The notes under the pieces are model-generated. The model saw only the letters and a program-made list of their open reading frames with translations. It was not told the origin of the DNA and ran no database searches. The position numbers and the translations under genes are program-made. Below, piece after piece: positions 1 through 6,480 of a stretch of 13,258 nt of DNA. Source of the stretch: Candidatus Omnitrophota bacterium (GTDB taxonomy: Bacteria; Omnitrophota; Gorgyraeia; Aquiviventales; Aquiviventaceae); assembly GCA_016206685.1 (NCBI GenBank), contig JACQRB010000055.1:1-13258 (forward strand), given 5' to 3'. Within the stretch, counting starts at the first letter, position 1. Every line of letters starts with the position of its first letter.

Positions 1-1
1 C

Positions 2-703
2 TTCATCGACGAAATCCACCGGCTGTCGAAAGTCGTCGAGGAATTCATTTTCCCCGCGATGGAGGATTTTAAAATCGACTTTGTCGTGGATAAAGGGCCC
101 TACGCCAAGACGATTAAATTCGCGCTGAAGCGTTTCACGCTCATCGGCGCGACGACGCGCGCGGGGCTGCTGTCGAATCCGTTGCGCAGCCGCTTCGGCA
201 TGGTGTATCATCTGGAGTTCTATCAGCCCAAGGATCTGATGGAAGTCGTGCGCCGCTCGGCCAAGATCCTGGGGATTGAGGTGGAGCCGGAGGCGGCTGA
301 GGAGATCGCCCGGCGCTCGCGGGGGACCCCGCGGGTGGCGAACCGCCTGCTGCGGCGGGTGCGCGATTACGCGCAAGTGAAGGGCCGCGGCTCCATTACG
401 AACGCGGTGGCGGAGGCGGCGCTGGCTGCGCAGGGCGTTGATGGGTGGGGGTTGGACCCGATTGATCGCAAGGTGCTCAAGACGATCATGGATTTTTACG
501 GCGGCGGGCCGGTCGGGGTTGAAGCGCTGGCCGCGGTGCTCAACGAAGAGCGCGACACCATCGTGGACGTCGTTGAGCCGTATTTGCTCTCGGCGGGGCT
601 GTTGAAGCGCACCGCCCGGGGCCGCAAGGTGACGCGGCTGGCGTATCAACATCTGGCGAACTTGAAGCAGGAGCCCCTGGAGCTCTTTTCCGCCCCCTCG
701 TGA
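2..703 (+). CDS. ruvB: RuvB Holliday-junction branch-migration ATPase (5' part missing)
   Basis: RuvB is the hexameric AAA+ motor that drives branch migration of Holliday junctions together with RuvA, before RuvC cuts them. The window opens inside the gene at the Walker B segment (FIDEIHRLS), so Walker A and about 100 N-terminal residues lie outside. Visible in the remaining 233 residues are sensor 1 with the arginine-finger region (GATTRAGLLSNPLRSRFG), the sensor 2 stretch (RGTPRVANRLLRRVRDYA), and the C-terminal winged helix (GLDPIDRKVLKTI, FYGGGPVGVEALAA, DTIVDVVEPYLL). The frame is open from base 2 with no break, so the gene is cut only by the window edge. The TGA stop overlaps the next ATG as TGATG, suggesting translational coupling. 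Family assignment is essentially certain; the true start cannot be seen. Confidence 0.97.
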   Translation, partial: FIDEIHRLSKVVEEFIFPAMEDFKIDFVVDKGPYAKTIKFALKRFTLIGATTRAGLLSNPLRSRFGMVYHLEFYQPKDLMEVVRRSAKILGIEVEPEAAEEIARRSRGTPRVANRLLRRVRDYAQVKGRGSITNAVAEAALAAQGVDGWGLDPIDRKVLKTIMDFYGGGPVGVEALAAVLNEERDTIVDVVEPYLLSAGLLKRTARGRKVTRLAYQHLANLKQEPLELFSAPS

Positions 704-1896
704 TGGGCGCCGACCTGCAGGGCCCTGCGCGCGCGCTGCTCCTCTTCGGCGGGGTGCTGGCGGCGTGCGGGCTCGAGGCGGCCGAGCCGGCATGGATTCG
801 CGTCGCCGTGGCCCAGCAGCCGCAGGTGGAGCTGGCGATTCACGGCCGCTATCGCATGGTCGCCATTCCTTCATCGGGCAGCGGGGATGCGCTCCATGAG
901 GGCGCTCGCTTGCCGACGGTGTCGGTCCGGGCCAGCCAGGACGGGATCCTCGTCGGGGAACGGTTGCTGCCCTCAAGCGGGGTGTTGGTGGAACCCGCCC
1001 GGGAGGCGACCATCGCGCTCAACGGCCAGCGGCTTCGAGGGGTGGTGGAGATCCGCAAGCAGCAGGACCTCACGTTGCTGGTGATCAACCACGTGGATCT
1101 GGAAGATTACCTCCGCGGGGTCGTGAGCAAAGAGGCTCCGGACTATTGGCCGATGGAGGCCTTGCGCGCCATCGCCATCGCGGCGCGCACCTACACCCTG
1201 TTTCAGCGGTTGTCCAAAGCGTCGCTGGACTACGACGTGACCAGCGACGTGCTCTCCCAGGTCTACGGCGGCAAGTCCGCGGAGCGAGGGCGCACGAATC
1301 GCGCGGTCCGGGACACGCGCGGGCTGGTGCTGACCTATCAGGGCCGCCTCTTTCCGGCCTTCTACCATTCCACCTGCGGGGGCGCGACCGAGCACGGCTC
1401 GGTCATGGGGCCGTTCGATCTGGAGCCGCTGCGCGGCAACCTCGCCTGCACCTTCTGCGCAGCGTCGCCGTTTTACCGCTGGCAGCGGCGCCTGACGACG
1501 GCGGACATCGCCTGGGCCGTCAAGCAGCAGGGGCGGGGCTCGGTGTGGCCGGTGCAAGCGCTGGACGTCGCCGCCTATTCGCCCACGGGCCGTGTCGCGC
1601 AGGTGCGCATCCGAGGGGCCGGCCGGGAGCGGCTCGTGAGCGGGTATGAGTTTCGCCGGCTCTTTGGGTTTGCGAGCCTGCGCTCGACGGCGTTTGCGAT
1701 CATCCCGGACGGGAATGGCTTCATCCTCCAGGGCCGCGGATGGGGCCATGGCGTTGGGCTGTGCCAATGGGGAGCCGCCGAGCTGGCCCGCCTCGGTCTC
1801 AAGGCGCCGGAAATCCTGGCGTATTATTATCCGAACAGCGTGTTGGTTCGCCTGCAAGAAGTCAATCTTCAACCCGTGACAACAGGAGGAATGTAA
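703..1896 (+). CDS. SpoIID/LytB-domain cell-wall protein, possible lipoprotein
   Basis: The protein has 397 residues from the ATG inside the TGATG overlap with ruvB; an adjacent in-frame GTG at 700 is possible. SpoIID proteins are peptidoglycan lytic transglycosylases acting on stem-peptide-free glycan, and homologues occur in many non-sporulating phyla. The core begins near residue 128 (NHVDLEDYLRGVVSKEAP). Glu144 sits where the catalytic Glu of SpoIID is expected, followed by WPMEALRAIAIAARTY. His222/Cys225 (YHSTCGGATE) with Cys249 and Cys252 (ACTFC) look like the zinc-binding set. GRGWGHGVGLCQWGA (344-358) is the conserved C-terminal motif. The N-terminus is hydrophobic (about residues 11-21) and ends in LAAC at 19-22, a possible lipobox. 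It has little positive charge, and a type I cleavage near LEA-AEP is the alternative. The domain call is firm; substrate and anchoring are inferred. There is no evidence of sporulation nearby. Confidence 0.9.
   Translation: MGADLQGPARALLLFGGVLAACGLEAAEPAWIRVAVAQQPQVELAIHGRYRMVAIPSSGSGDALHEGARLPTVSVRASQDGILVGERLLPSSGVLVEPAREATIALNGQRLRGVVEIRKQQDLTLLVINHVDLEDYLRGVVSKEAPDYWPMEALRAIAIAARTYTLFQRLSKASLDYDVTSDVLSQVYGGKSAERGRTNRAVRDTRGLVLTYQGRLFPAFYHSTCGGATEHGSVMGPFDLEPLRGNLACTFCAASPFYRWQRRLTTADIAWAVKQQGRGSVWPVQALDVAAYSPTGRVAQVRIRGAGRERLVSGYEFRRLFGFASLRSTAFAIIPDGNGFILQGRGWGHGVGLCQWGAAELARLGLKAPEILAYYYPNSVLVRLQEVNLQPVTTGGM
1884..1890 (+). promoter_or_regulatory. Strong Shine-Dalgarno of yajC
   Basis: AGGAGGA lies 5 bases before the yajC ATG at 1896, inside the last codons of the SpoIID-domain gene. 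It is one of the strongest ribosome binding sites in the window. It fixes the yajC start at 1896 rather than at any of the upstream in-frame codons that keep the frame open into the preceding gene. Confidence 0.85.
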
Positions 1897-2216
1897 TGCC
1901 GCAGCAAGCCGCGCCGAGTCCCTTGGCGATGCTGTTTCCGTTCGTGATGATGTTCGCCATCTTTTACCTGCTGGTGTTTCGCCCGCAGGCCAAAGTCCGC
2001 AAGGACCACGAGCGCATGCTCAAGGGTCTGAAGAAACACGACGACGTGGTGACCACCGGAGGGATGTTCGGGACCGTCGTCAACGTCAAGCCGGAGACCG
2101 TGACCTTGCGGGTGGATGAGAACGTCCGCCTGGAAGTGGAGAAATCGGCCATCGCCCGCCTCGTGCGATCGCATGGCGCCGAGGCGCAGCTCGTTTCGGA
2201 GGAGAAGCGCGCCTGA
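1896..2216 (+). CDS. yajC: YajC, Sec translocon accessory subunit
   Basis: YajC is a small single-span inner-membrane protein that associates with SecD and SecF and with the SecYEG channel. The 106-residue product has the usual layout: a short periplasmic N-terminus, one transmembrane helix (about residues 10-28, MLFPFVMMFAIFYLLVF), the family motif FRPQAKVRKDHERMLKGL, and a cytosolic beta-rich domain (HDDVVTTGGMFGTVV). The start is set by the AGGAGGA site and overlaps the preceding stop as TAATG. Its normal partner secD follows, but here 158 bases separate the yajC stop from the secD start, unlike the near-zero spacing elsewhere. That gap is filled by the palindromic element at 2217-2372. 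GGAGGAGAAG near the 3' end (2198-2207) could once have served secD. Confidence in the family is very high. Confidence 0.96.
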   Translation: MPQQAAPSPLAMLFPFVMMFAIFYLLVFRPQAKVRKDHERMLKGLKKHDDVVTTGGMFGTVVNVKPETVTLRVDENVRLEVEKSAIARLVRSHGAEAQLVSEEKRA

Positions 2217-2249
2217 CCCCACCACCTGGCTGTCCCGCCGAAGGCGGGA
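2217..2249. repeat. Left terminal arm plus hairpin 1 of the element
   Basis: The 16-base arm CCCCACCACCTGGCTG runs straight into TCCCGCC-GAA-GGCGGGA, a 7-bp stem with a 3-base loop. No run of T follows the hairpin (next bases TCGCAAGACC), so it is not an intrinsic terminator. It begins immediately after the yajC TGA stop. Confidence 0.85.
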
Positions 2250-2297
2250 TCGCAAGACCAAGACAATAGAGGGATCTAGAAATCACATGGACGAGAT

Positions 2298-2375
2298 ATG
2301 AAACTATTGGCAGACGTTGAAGTCACGGTATTGCGATGGCCCCGCTATGCGGGGCCCAGCCAGGTGGTGGGGTGA
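2298..2375 (+). CDS. Possible 25-codon mini-ORF overlapping the secD start
   Basis: The frame ATG AAA CTA TTG at 2298 runs 25 codons to a TGA at 2373-2375 that overlaps the secD ATG (TGATG). It lies almost wholly inside the palindromic element and crosses hairpin 2 and the right arm. A four-codon frame (2287-2301, MDEI) ends at this ATG in an ATGA overlap. No good ribosome binding site precedes either start. The C-terminal part reads LRWPRYAGP, because the hairpin happens to encode it. There is no signal or membrane segment and it matches no family I know. It may be chance; if translated, ribosomes would melt the stem covering the secD site. Confidence 0.2.
   Translation: MKLLADVEVTVLRWPRYAGPSQVVG
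2338..2372. repeat. Hairpin 2 plus right terminal arm of the element
   Basis: GGCCCCGC-TAT-GCGGGGCC (2338-2356) is a perfect 8-bp stem directly joined to CAGCCAGGTGGTGGGG (2357-2372), the exact complement of the left arm. The two hairpins differ in sequence, so the halves match in architecture and outer arm but not throughout. The right arm contains the only plausible secD ribosome binding site. Confidence 0.85.
2362..2367 (+). promoter_or_regulatory. Shine-Dalgarno of secDF inside the element's right arm
   Basis: AGGTGG, five of six matches to AGGAGG, lies 7 bases before the secD ATG at 2375. It selects 2375 over the in-frame ATGs at 2336 and 2387, neither of which has a comparable site. 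These bases are part of the 16-bp stem that can form with 2217-2232, so in folded mRNA the site would be buried. Confidence 0.6.
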
Positions 2376-4570
2376 TGCCGGCGAATATGAAGTGGCGGAT
2401 TCCGGTCGTCCTGGCGGTCCTGGCCGCCTCCGCCTGGTACGCGTTTCCGCTCTCCCAGCGGATCAGCCTCGGGCTGGATCTGCAGGGCGGCATGCATCTG
2501 ATCTTGCGCGTCGATACGAGCAAGGTCCCGCCGGAGGCGAAGAACCGCGACGTCACCGGGGTGGCCCTGGAGATTATCCGCAACCGGATCGACCAGTTCG
2601 GCGTGCGCGAGCCGCTAATTCAGCGGCAGGGGACGGACCACATCCTGGTGCAGTTGCCCGGCATCACGGAGCGCGAGCGGGCGCTCAAGCTCATCGGCCA
2701 GACGGCGCTGCTGGAATTCAAGCTTGTCTCCGACAACCCACGGCTCCTGGAGCGCGCGCTCAAGGGGGAGTCGTTGACCGGATTCAACTTGGCAGAGGAT
2801 TTGGAAGGCTCGCCGCTGCTGCTCGACCGCGACGGCGCGCTCACCGGCGGTGTCCTGGCCGATGCGTGGGTCGAGCCGGGAGAACTGGGGTTGCCGCAGG
2901 TCAACTTCAGGATGACCAAGGACGGCGCTCAGGCGTTCTCCCGCTTGACCGGGGCCAACATCAACCGGCGGCTGGCCATCGTGCTGGATGGCAAGGTGCA
3001 ATCGGCGCCGGTCATCCAGAGCCGGATCTCGGACGCCGGCATCATCACCGGCCGGTTCACGAGCCAGGAGGCGCACGATCTGGCCATCGTGCTGCGGGCG
3101 GGCGCCCTGCCGGCTCCGGTCGTAGTGGAGGAGGAACGGACCGTCGGGCCGACGCTGGGCAACGATTCCATTCGAGCCGGTCTGATGGCGACGGCGGTCG
3201 GTGGCGCGCTGGTGGCGGTGTTCATGGTGGCCTACTATTGGGTGGCTGGCGTGGTCGCCGTGCTGGCCTTAGCCATGAACCTGTTGTTGATTCTGGGGTC
3301 ATTGGGCTACCTCCACGCCACGCTGACGCTGCCCGGCATTGCCGGGATGATCCTGACGCTGGGGATGGCGGTGGATGCCAACGTGCTCATTTACGAACGC
3401 ATCCGTGAGGAATTGACCGCGGGCCGCCCCTTGAGCCTCGCCATCCACCCCGGCTATCAGAAGGCCTTCTCCGCGATCATCGACTCTAACCTCACCACGG
3501 TCGTCGCGGCGATCTTTTTGTACTGGTTCGGGACCGGGCCCATCCGTGGCTTTGCCACGACGCTGATCACCGGGTTGATGGCGAGCATGTTCACGGCCAT
3601 CTTCGTGACGCGCCTCGTCTTCGACTTGCTGCTGAGCTCCGGGTGGCTGAAGCGGCTGCCCATGGCGCACCTGATTCGCCAGACCCAGGTCGATTTCGTC
3701 GGCAAACGGAGAGTCTGCTACGTCTTCTCGGCGGTGGTCATCCTCGCAGGCATGGCGGCGTTCATTCAGCGAGGTCCGCAGCGCTATGGGATTGATTTCA
3801 CCGGGGGGCTGCTCCAGGAGTATCGCGTCAGCCGTCCGCTGACGGCCGACCAGGTCCGGGCCACCCTGGCCAAAGTCGGGCGGGGGGACGCCGTGATTCA
3901 GGAATTCGGCTCGCCGACCGACTGGCTGATCCGCACCTCGGATGACACGGAAGCCGAGATTGCGCAGACGATGGCCAGGACCCGGGAGGCGCTGTTTGCG
4001 GATTACGGCCGGGACGCCGCGCCGGAGCTCGTCCGGATTGACCGCGTCGGTCCGACCGTGGGGAAGATCCTGCGCGAGAAAGCCTGGATGGCCATCGCGT
4101 GGTCAATGGTGGGGATTTTGCTCTACGTCGCCCTTCGCTTCCGCCATTTCGACTTCGGGCTGGCCGGGACCATCGCCTTGGCGCATGATGTGGTGGTGGC
4201 GATCGGTTTCTTGTGCTTCACGGGTCGGCAGATCGATTTGATCGTGGTCGCGGCGCTGCTGACGATCGCCGGGTTCTCGATCAACGACACCATCGTCATC
4301 TATGACCGGGTCCGGGAGAACCTGCGGCTGGCGCGCAAGATCGACTTGCCGGCGGCCATCAACCTCAGCGTGAACCAGTGCATGGGCCGCACCCTCCTGA
4401 CGTCGCTGACGGTGATCTGTGAGGTGCTGGCCCTGTATTTCTTCGGTGGAGAGGTGCTCCGTGATTTCGCCTTCTGCTTGCTCGTCGGGTTTATCTCCGG
4501 TGTCTATTCGACTGTCTACATCGCCTCGTCGTTCGTGATCACCTGGCGCAGGATGTTCAAGCCCGCGTAA
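2375..4570 (+). CDS. secDF: Fused SecD-SecF protein-export membrane protein
   Basis: SecDF uses the proton gradient to pull translocating polypeptides out on the periplasmic side of SecYEG. This 731-residue chain joins both halves, as in Bacillus and several other phyla. SecD part: first membrane helix near residues 8-25, GLDLQGG at 33-39, periplasmic P1 domain, then a helix bundle with AVDANVLIYERIREEL (Asp334). SecF part from about residue 440: helix at 446-463, IDFTGG at 473-478, ALRFRHFDFGLAGTIALAHDVVV (Asp605), NDTIVIYDRVREN (from 637), and GRTLLTSLT (Arg672). Asp334, Asp605 and Arg672 match the residues implicated in proton transfer in Thermus SecDF. The start at 2375 is chosen for its spacing to AGGTGG; using ATG 2336 would add 13 residues encoded by the element. 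The following gene begins 4 bases after the stop. No frameshift separates the halves, so the fusion looks genuine. Confidence 0.96.
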   Translation: MPANMKWRIPVVLAVLAASAWYAFPLSQRISLGLDLQGGMHLILRVDTSKVPPEAKNRDVTGVALEIIRNRIDQFGVREPLIQRQGTDHILVQLPGITERERALKLIGQTALLEFKLVSDNPRLLERALKGESLTGFNLAEDLEGSPLLLDRDGALTGGVLADAWVEPGELGLPQVNFRMTKDGAQAFSRLTGANINRRLAIVLDGKVQSAPVIQSRISDAGIITGRFTSQEAHDLAIVLRAGALPAPVVVEEERTVGPTLGNDSIRAGLMATAVGGALVAVFMVAYYWVAGVVAVLALAMNLLLILGSLGYLHATLTLPGIAGMILTLGMAVDANVLIYERIREELTAGRPLSLAIHPGYQKAFSAIIDSNLTTVVAAIFLYWFGTGPIRGFATTLITGLMASMFTAIFVTRLVFDLLLSSGWLKRLPMAHLIRQTQVDFVGKRRVCYVFSAVVILAGMAAFIQRGPQRYGIDFTGGLLQEYRVSRPLTADQVRATLAKVGRGDAVIQEFGSPTDWLIRTSDDTEAEIAQTMARTREALFADYGRDAAPELVRIDRVGPTVGKILREKAWMAIAWSMVGILLYVALRFRHFDFGLAGTIALAHDVVVAIGFLCFTGRQIDLIVVAALLTIAGFSINDTIVIYDRVRENLRLARKIDLPAAINLSVNQCMGRTLLTSLTVICEVLALYFFGGEVLRDFAFCLLVGFISGVYSTVYIASSFVITWRRMFKPA

Positions 4571-4574
4571 GGCC

Positions 4575-6227
4575 ATGTTGGCCCGGTCAGCCTGGACGCT
4601 CCATCCTGCCGATCCCGCAAGGGCCTCGGCATTGGCGGATCGCGTGGAGGCGGCTCCGCTGATCGGCCAGCTCCTGTTGAATCGGGGCCTGCGCGAGGCA
4701 ACTGAAGCTGCGCGGTTCCTCAATCCCTCCCTCTCCAACCTCCAAGATCCGCTGGCGCTGCCGGACATGCCCCGCGCGATCGCGCGCCTTCGCCGGGCCG
4801 TCAACGCCCGCGAGACGATCGTGATTTTCGGCGACTCTGACGTCGATGGCGTGACGGCCTCAGCCATCGTGTCTGAAACCCTGACGTCGCTCGGCGCGCG
4901 GGTGTCCGTGGCGCTCGCCAATCGCCTGTCGGACGGCTACGGGTTTCCCACACGCCTGATTGCGCGCCTGGGCCGGCTGGGCGCGAGCCTCGCGGTCCTT
5001 GTGGACTGCGGAACCAACCAGCGCGAGGAGATCCGCGAGCTCGCGCGGCAGGGGATCGAGACCATCGTGCTGGATCATCACGTGCCGATGGAGGACCTCG
5101 CGGCGCCTGCGGCCCTCGTCAACCCGCATTGCGGCGACGGGGCAGGGCGGGGGTTGTGCAGCGCGGGACTCGCCGTCAAGCTGGTTCAAGCGCTCTATCC
5201 GGATGACGCGGAACGCCTGGGTCGCGTGATGGACCTCGCCGCGCTGGGGACGCTGGCCGACTGCGCGCCGCTGGTCGGTGACAATCGCATCATCGTGTCG
5301 GAGGGGTTGCCGCGGGTTCTCAACACGGTCCGTCCGGGGTTACGGCGGTTGTGCGAGGCGGTCGGCGTGACGCAACCGAGCCCCGATCAGTTGGTGCAGC
5401 GATTGGTGCCGCGGCTCAATGCCGCCGGCCGTCTCGGGGACGCGCGGCCGGTGTTGAGGCTCCTCGTCGAGGATCGCGAGCGGGAGGTCGAACGGTTGGC
5501 GCACGTGCTCACAGAGGCGCACCAGGTCACCAAGACCTTGAGCCGCCAGATCCTCGTTGAGGCCATGGAGCAGGCCGGCCGAATTTCCTGCAAGGATGAG
5601 TTGGTGATGGTGGTGGGGCGTCGCGGATGGCATCCCGGCTTGATGGGGCCGGTGGCGAGCCAGCTCATGGAACGCTACGGCCGTCCGGCGATTGCGATTG
5701 CGTTGGGAGATCGTACCGGCACCGGATCCGGCCGGGCGCCGGCCTTGTTCAACCTGGTGGAGGCGCTAGGGGCGTGCCAGCGAAGCGTGCTTGCGTACGG
5801 GGGGCATGCGCAGGCCTGCGGCCTGACGATCCAGGCGACGGGTCTTGAGCGATTACGGGAAGAGGTGAACCGGCACGCGGAGCGTGCCGGCAGTCGCCGA
5901 AGCCTGGGGCACACGCGGGTGATTGATGTCGAAGCGCGCCTGGCCCACGTGACCCTGCCCGTGGCGCAGGTCATTGACCGGTTCAAGCCGTTCGGATCCG
6001 GCAATCCCAAGCCGACGGTCTTGATCAGTAAAGTGCAGCTTGAGTCGGATGAGGATGGGCGGGGCTGGCTGACGGACCAAACGGCACGGCGGCGTCTGCG
6101 GGGCCGGCTGGCGGGCTTGCGCTCGCAGGAACGTTACGACGTGGTGGTCAGTTCGGTGACGCTCGAGCGCGAGGTGGCGCTGTCGTTGTGCGATGCGCGC
6201 CTGGCGACCTGGCAGCCCGTCGCCTAA
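4575..6227 (+). CDS. recJ: RecJ-type single-stranded-DNA 5'-3' exonuclease
   Basis: RecJ degrades single-stranded DNA 5' to 3' in RecFOR recombination, mismatch and base-excision repair, using Mn/Mg bound by DHH-family motifs. The 550-residue product is close to family length. Motif I is FGDSDVDGVTA (Asp87, Asp89, Asp91), where the usual tyrosine of DYDVDG is serine. LVDCGTN (Asp144), LDHH (167-169) and MDLAALGTLADCAPL (Asp220) complete the metal site. The DHHA1 and OB parts show LNAAGRLGDA (281-290), GWHPGLMGPVAS, GSGRAPALFNL and YGGHAQACGLTI (near 408-419), ending with FKPFGSGNPKPT. It starts 4 bases after secDF with only a weak site (AAGG), so coupling is likely. Its last four bases overlap the convergent rpmB. 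secDF followed by recJ is a common order in several phyla. Family assignment is firm. Confidence 0.94.
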   Translation: MLARSAWTLHPADPARASALADRVEAAPLIGQLLLNRGLREATEAARFLNPSLSNLQDPLALPDMPRAIARLRRAVNARETIVIFGDSDVDGVTASAIVSETLTSLGARVSVALANRLSDGYGFPTRLIARLGRLGASLAVLVDCGTNQREEIRELARQGIETIVLDHHVPMEDLAAPAALVNPHCGDGAGRGLCSAGLAVKLVQALYPDDAERLGRVMDLAALGTLADCAPLVGDNRIIVSEGLPRVLNTVRPGLRRLCEAVGVTQPSPDQLVQRLVPRLNAAGRLGDARPVLRLLVEDREREVERLAHVLTEAHQVTKTLSRQILVEAMEQAGRISCKDELVMVVGRRGWHPGLMGPVASQLMERYGRPAIAIALGDRTGTGSGRAPALFNLVEALGACQRSVLAYGGHAQACGLTIQATGLERLREEVNRHAERAGSRRSLGHTRVIDVEARLAHVTLPVAQVIDRFKPFGSGNPKPTVLISKVQLESDEDGRGWLTDQTARRRLRGRLAGLRSQERYDVVVSSVTLEREVALSLCDARLATWQPVA

Positions 6228-6457
6228 GCGGCTTTCAGGACCCGCCCGTTTTTCAGACACTCCGTGCAGACCTTCAGGCGCCTGACGGTGCCGTTGAGGC
6301 GCACACGAACCCGCTGGAGATTCGGCAGGAAGCGGCGGATGTTCTTGCGGACGATCCGGCGGCCCACCCCGCCTTTTTTCTTGGCCATCCCGCGCCGCGT
6401 GTACGTGCGTCCCGCGACGGGGCCTTTCCCGCATATGGCGCACACTTTGGCTAACAT
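6224..6457 (-). CDS. rpmB: 50S ribosomal protein L28 (zinc-binding form)
   Basis: L28 is a small protein of the large ribosomal subunit. The 77-residue product begins MLAKVCAICGKGPVAG and contains the typical basic middle (RRIVRKNIRRFLPNLQRVRV) and LKVCTECLKNGRV end. Cys6/Cys9 and Cys64/Cys67 form two CxxC pairs, so this is the zinc-binding (C+) form. It is the only minus-strand gene here and ends four bases inside recJ. An AAGGAGG site lies 6 bases before the ATG and a consensus-like promoter stands directly upstream, consistent with strong independent expression. No terminator hairpin is visible at its 3' end, so transcripts would run antisense into recJ. Assignment is very secure. Confidence 0.97.
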   Translation of the reverse strand: MLAKVCAICGKGPVAGRTYTRRGMAKKKGGVGRRIVRKNIRRFLPNLQRVRVRLNGTVRRLKVCTECLKNGRVLKAA

Positions 6458-6463
6458 GAGTTC

Positions 6464-6470
6464 CCTCCTT
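6464..6470 (-). promoter_or_regulatory. Strong Shine-Dalgarno of rpmB
   Basis: On the minus strand AAGGAGG is placed with a 6-base gap to the rpmB ATG (start base 6457). Together with the TATAAT box it leaves a leader of only about 17 bases, fitting a highly expressed ribosomal protein gene. Confidence 0.85.
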
Positions 6471-6480
6471 GCGTGCCGGT

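Larger units (their letters stand above)
2217..2372. mobile_element. 156-bp palindromic MITE/REPIN-like element between yajC and secDF
   Basis: Seen directly: the left end CCCCACCACCTGGCTG (2217-2232) is the exact reverse complement of the right end (2357-2372). The left arm abuts a perfect 7-bp hairpin (2233-2249, GAA loop) and the right arm a perfect 8-bp hairpin (2338-2356, TAT loop). Inside these, TCGCAA (2250-2255) pairs with TTGCGA (2331-2336). Shorter pairings follow inward: ACC/GGT at 2257-2259/2327-2329, and either GAC/GTC at 2262-2264/2322-2324 or the overlapping CAATAG/CTATTG at 2264-2269/2304-2309. TGA flanks both ends (2214-2216 and 2373-2375). Inferred: a non-autonomous inserted element with a 3-bp target duplication. 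Deleting it plus one TGA gives a TGATG yajC/secD junction. It carries no transposase. The alternative is a native structured RNA leader. I cannot name a known family. Confidence 0.7.

Noticed and set aside
973..1872. 299-codon open frame on the minus strand
   Set aside because: It is a shadow of the SpoIID-domain gene, with low-complexity Arg/Pro/Ala/His content and no recognisable motif.
2233..2249. Hairpin after yajC as an intrinsic terminator
   Set aside because: No T-run follows the stem, and secDF would be cut off from its operon.
2336..2374. Earlier in-frame ATG for secD, adding 13 residues
   Set aside because: It has no ribosome binding site, its codons are the element's hairpin and arm, and the added residues (MAPLCGAQPGGGV) do not resemble a SecD N-terminus.
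2317..3408. 363-codon plus-strand frame overlapping the start of secDF
   Set aside because: It is an out-of-frame reading of secDF dominated by Gly, Arg and Ala. The secDF frame contains all family motifs.
4103..4921. 272-codon minus-strand frame spanning the secDF/recJ junction
   Set aside because: It covers the ends of two well-supported genes and has no family motif or ribosome site.
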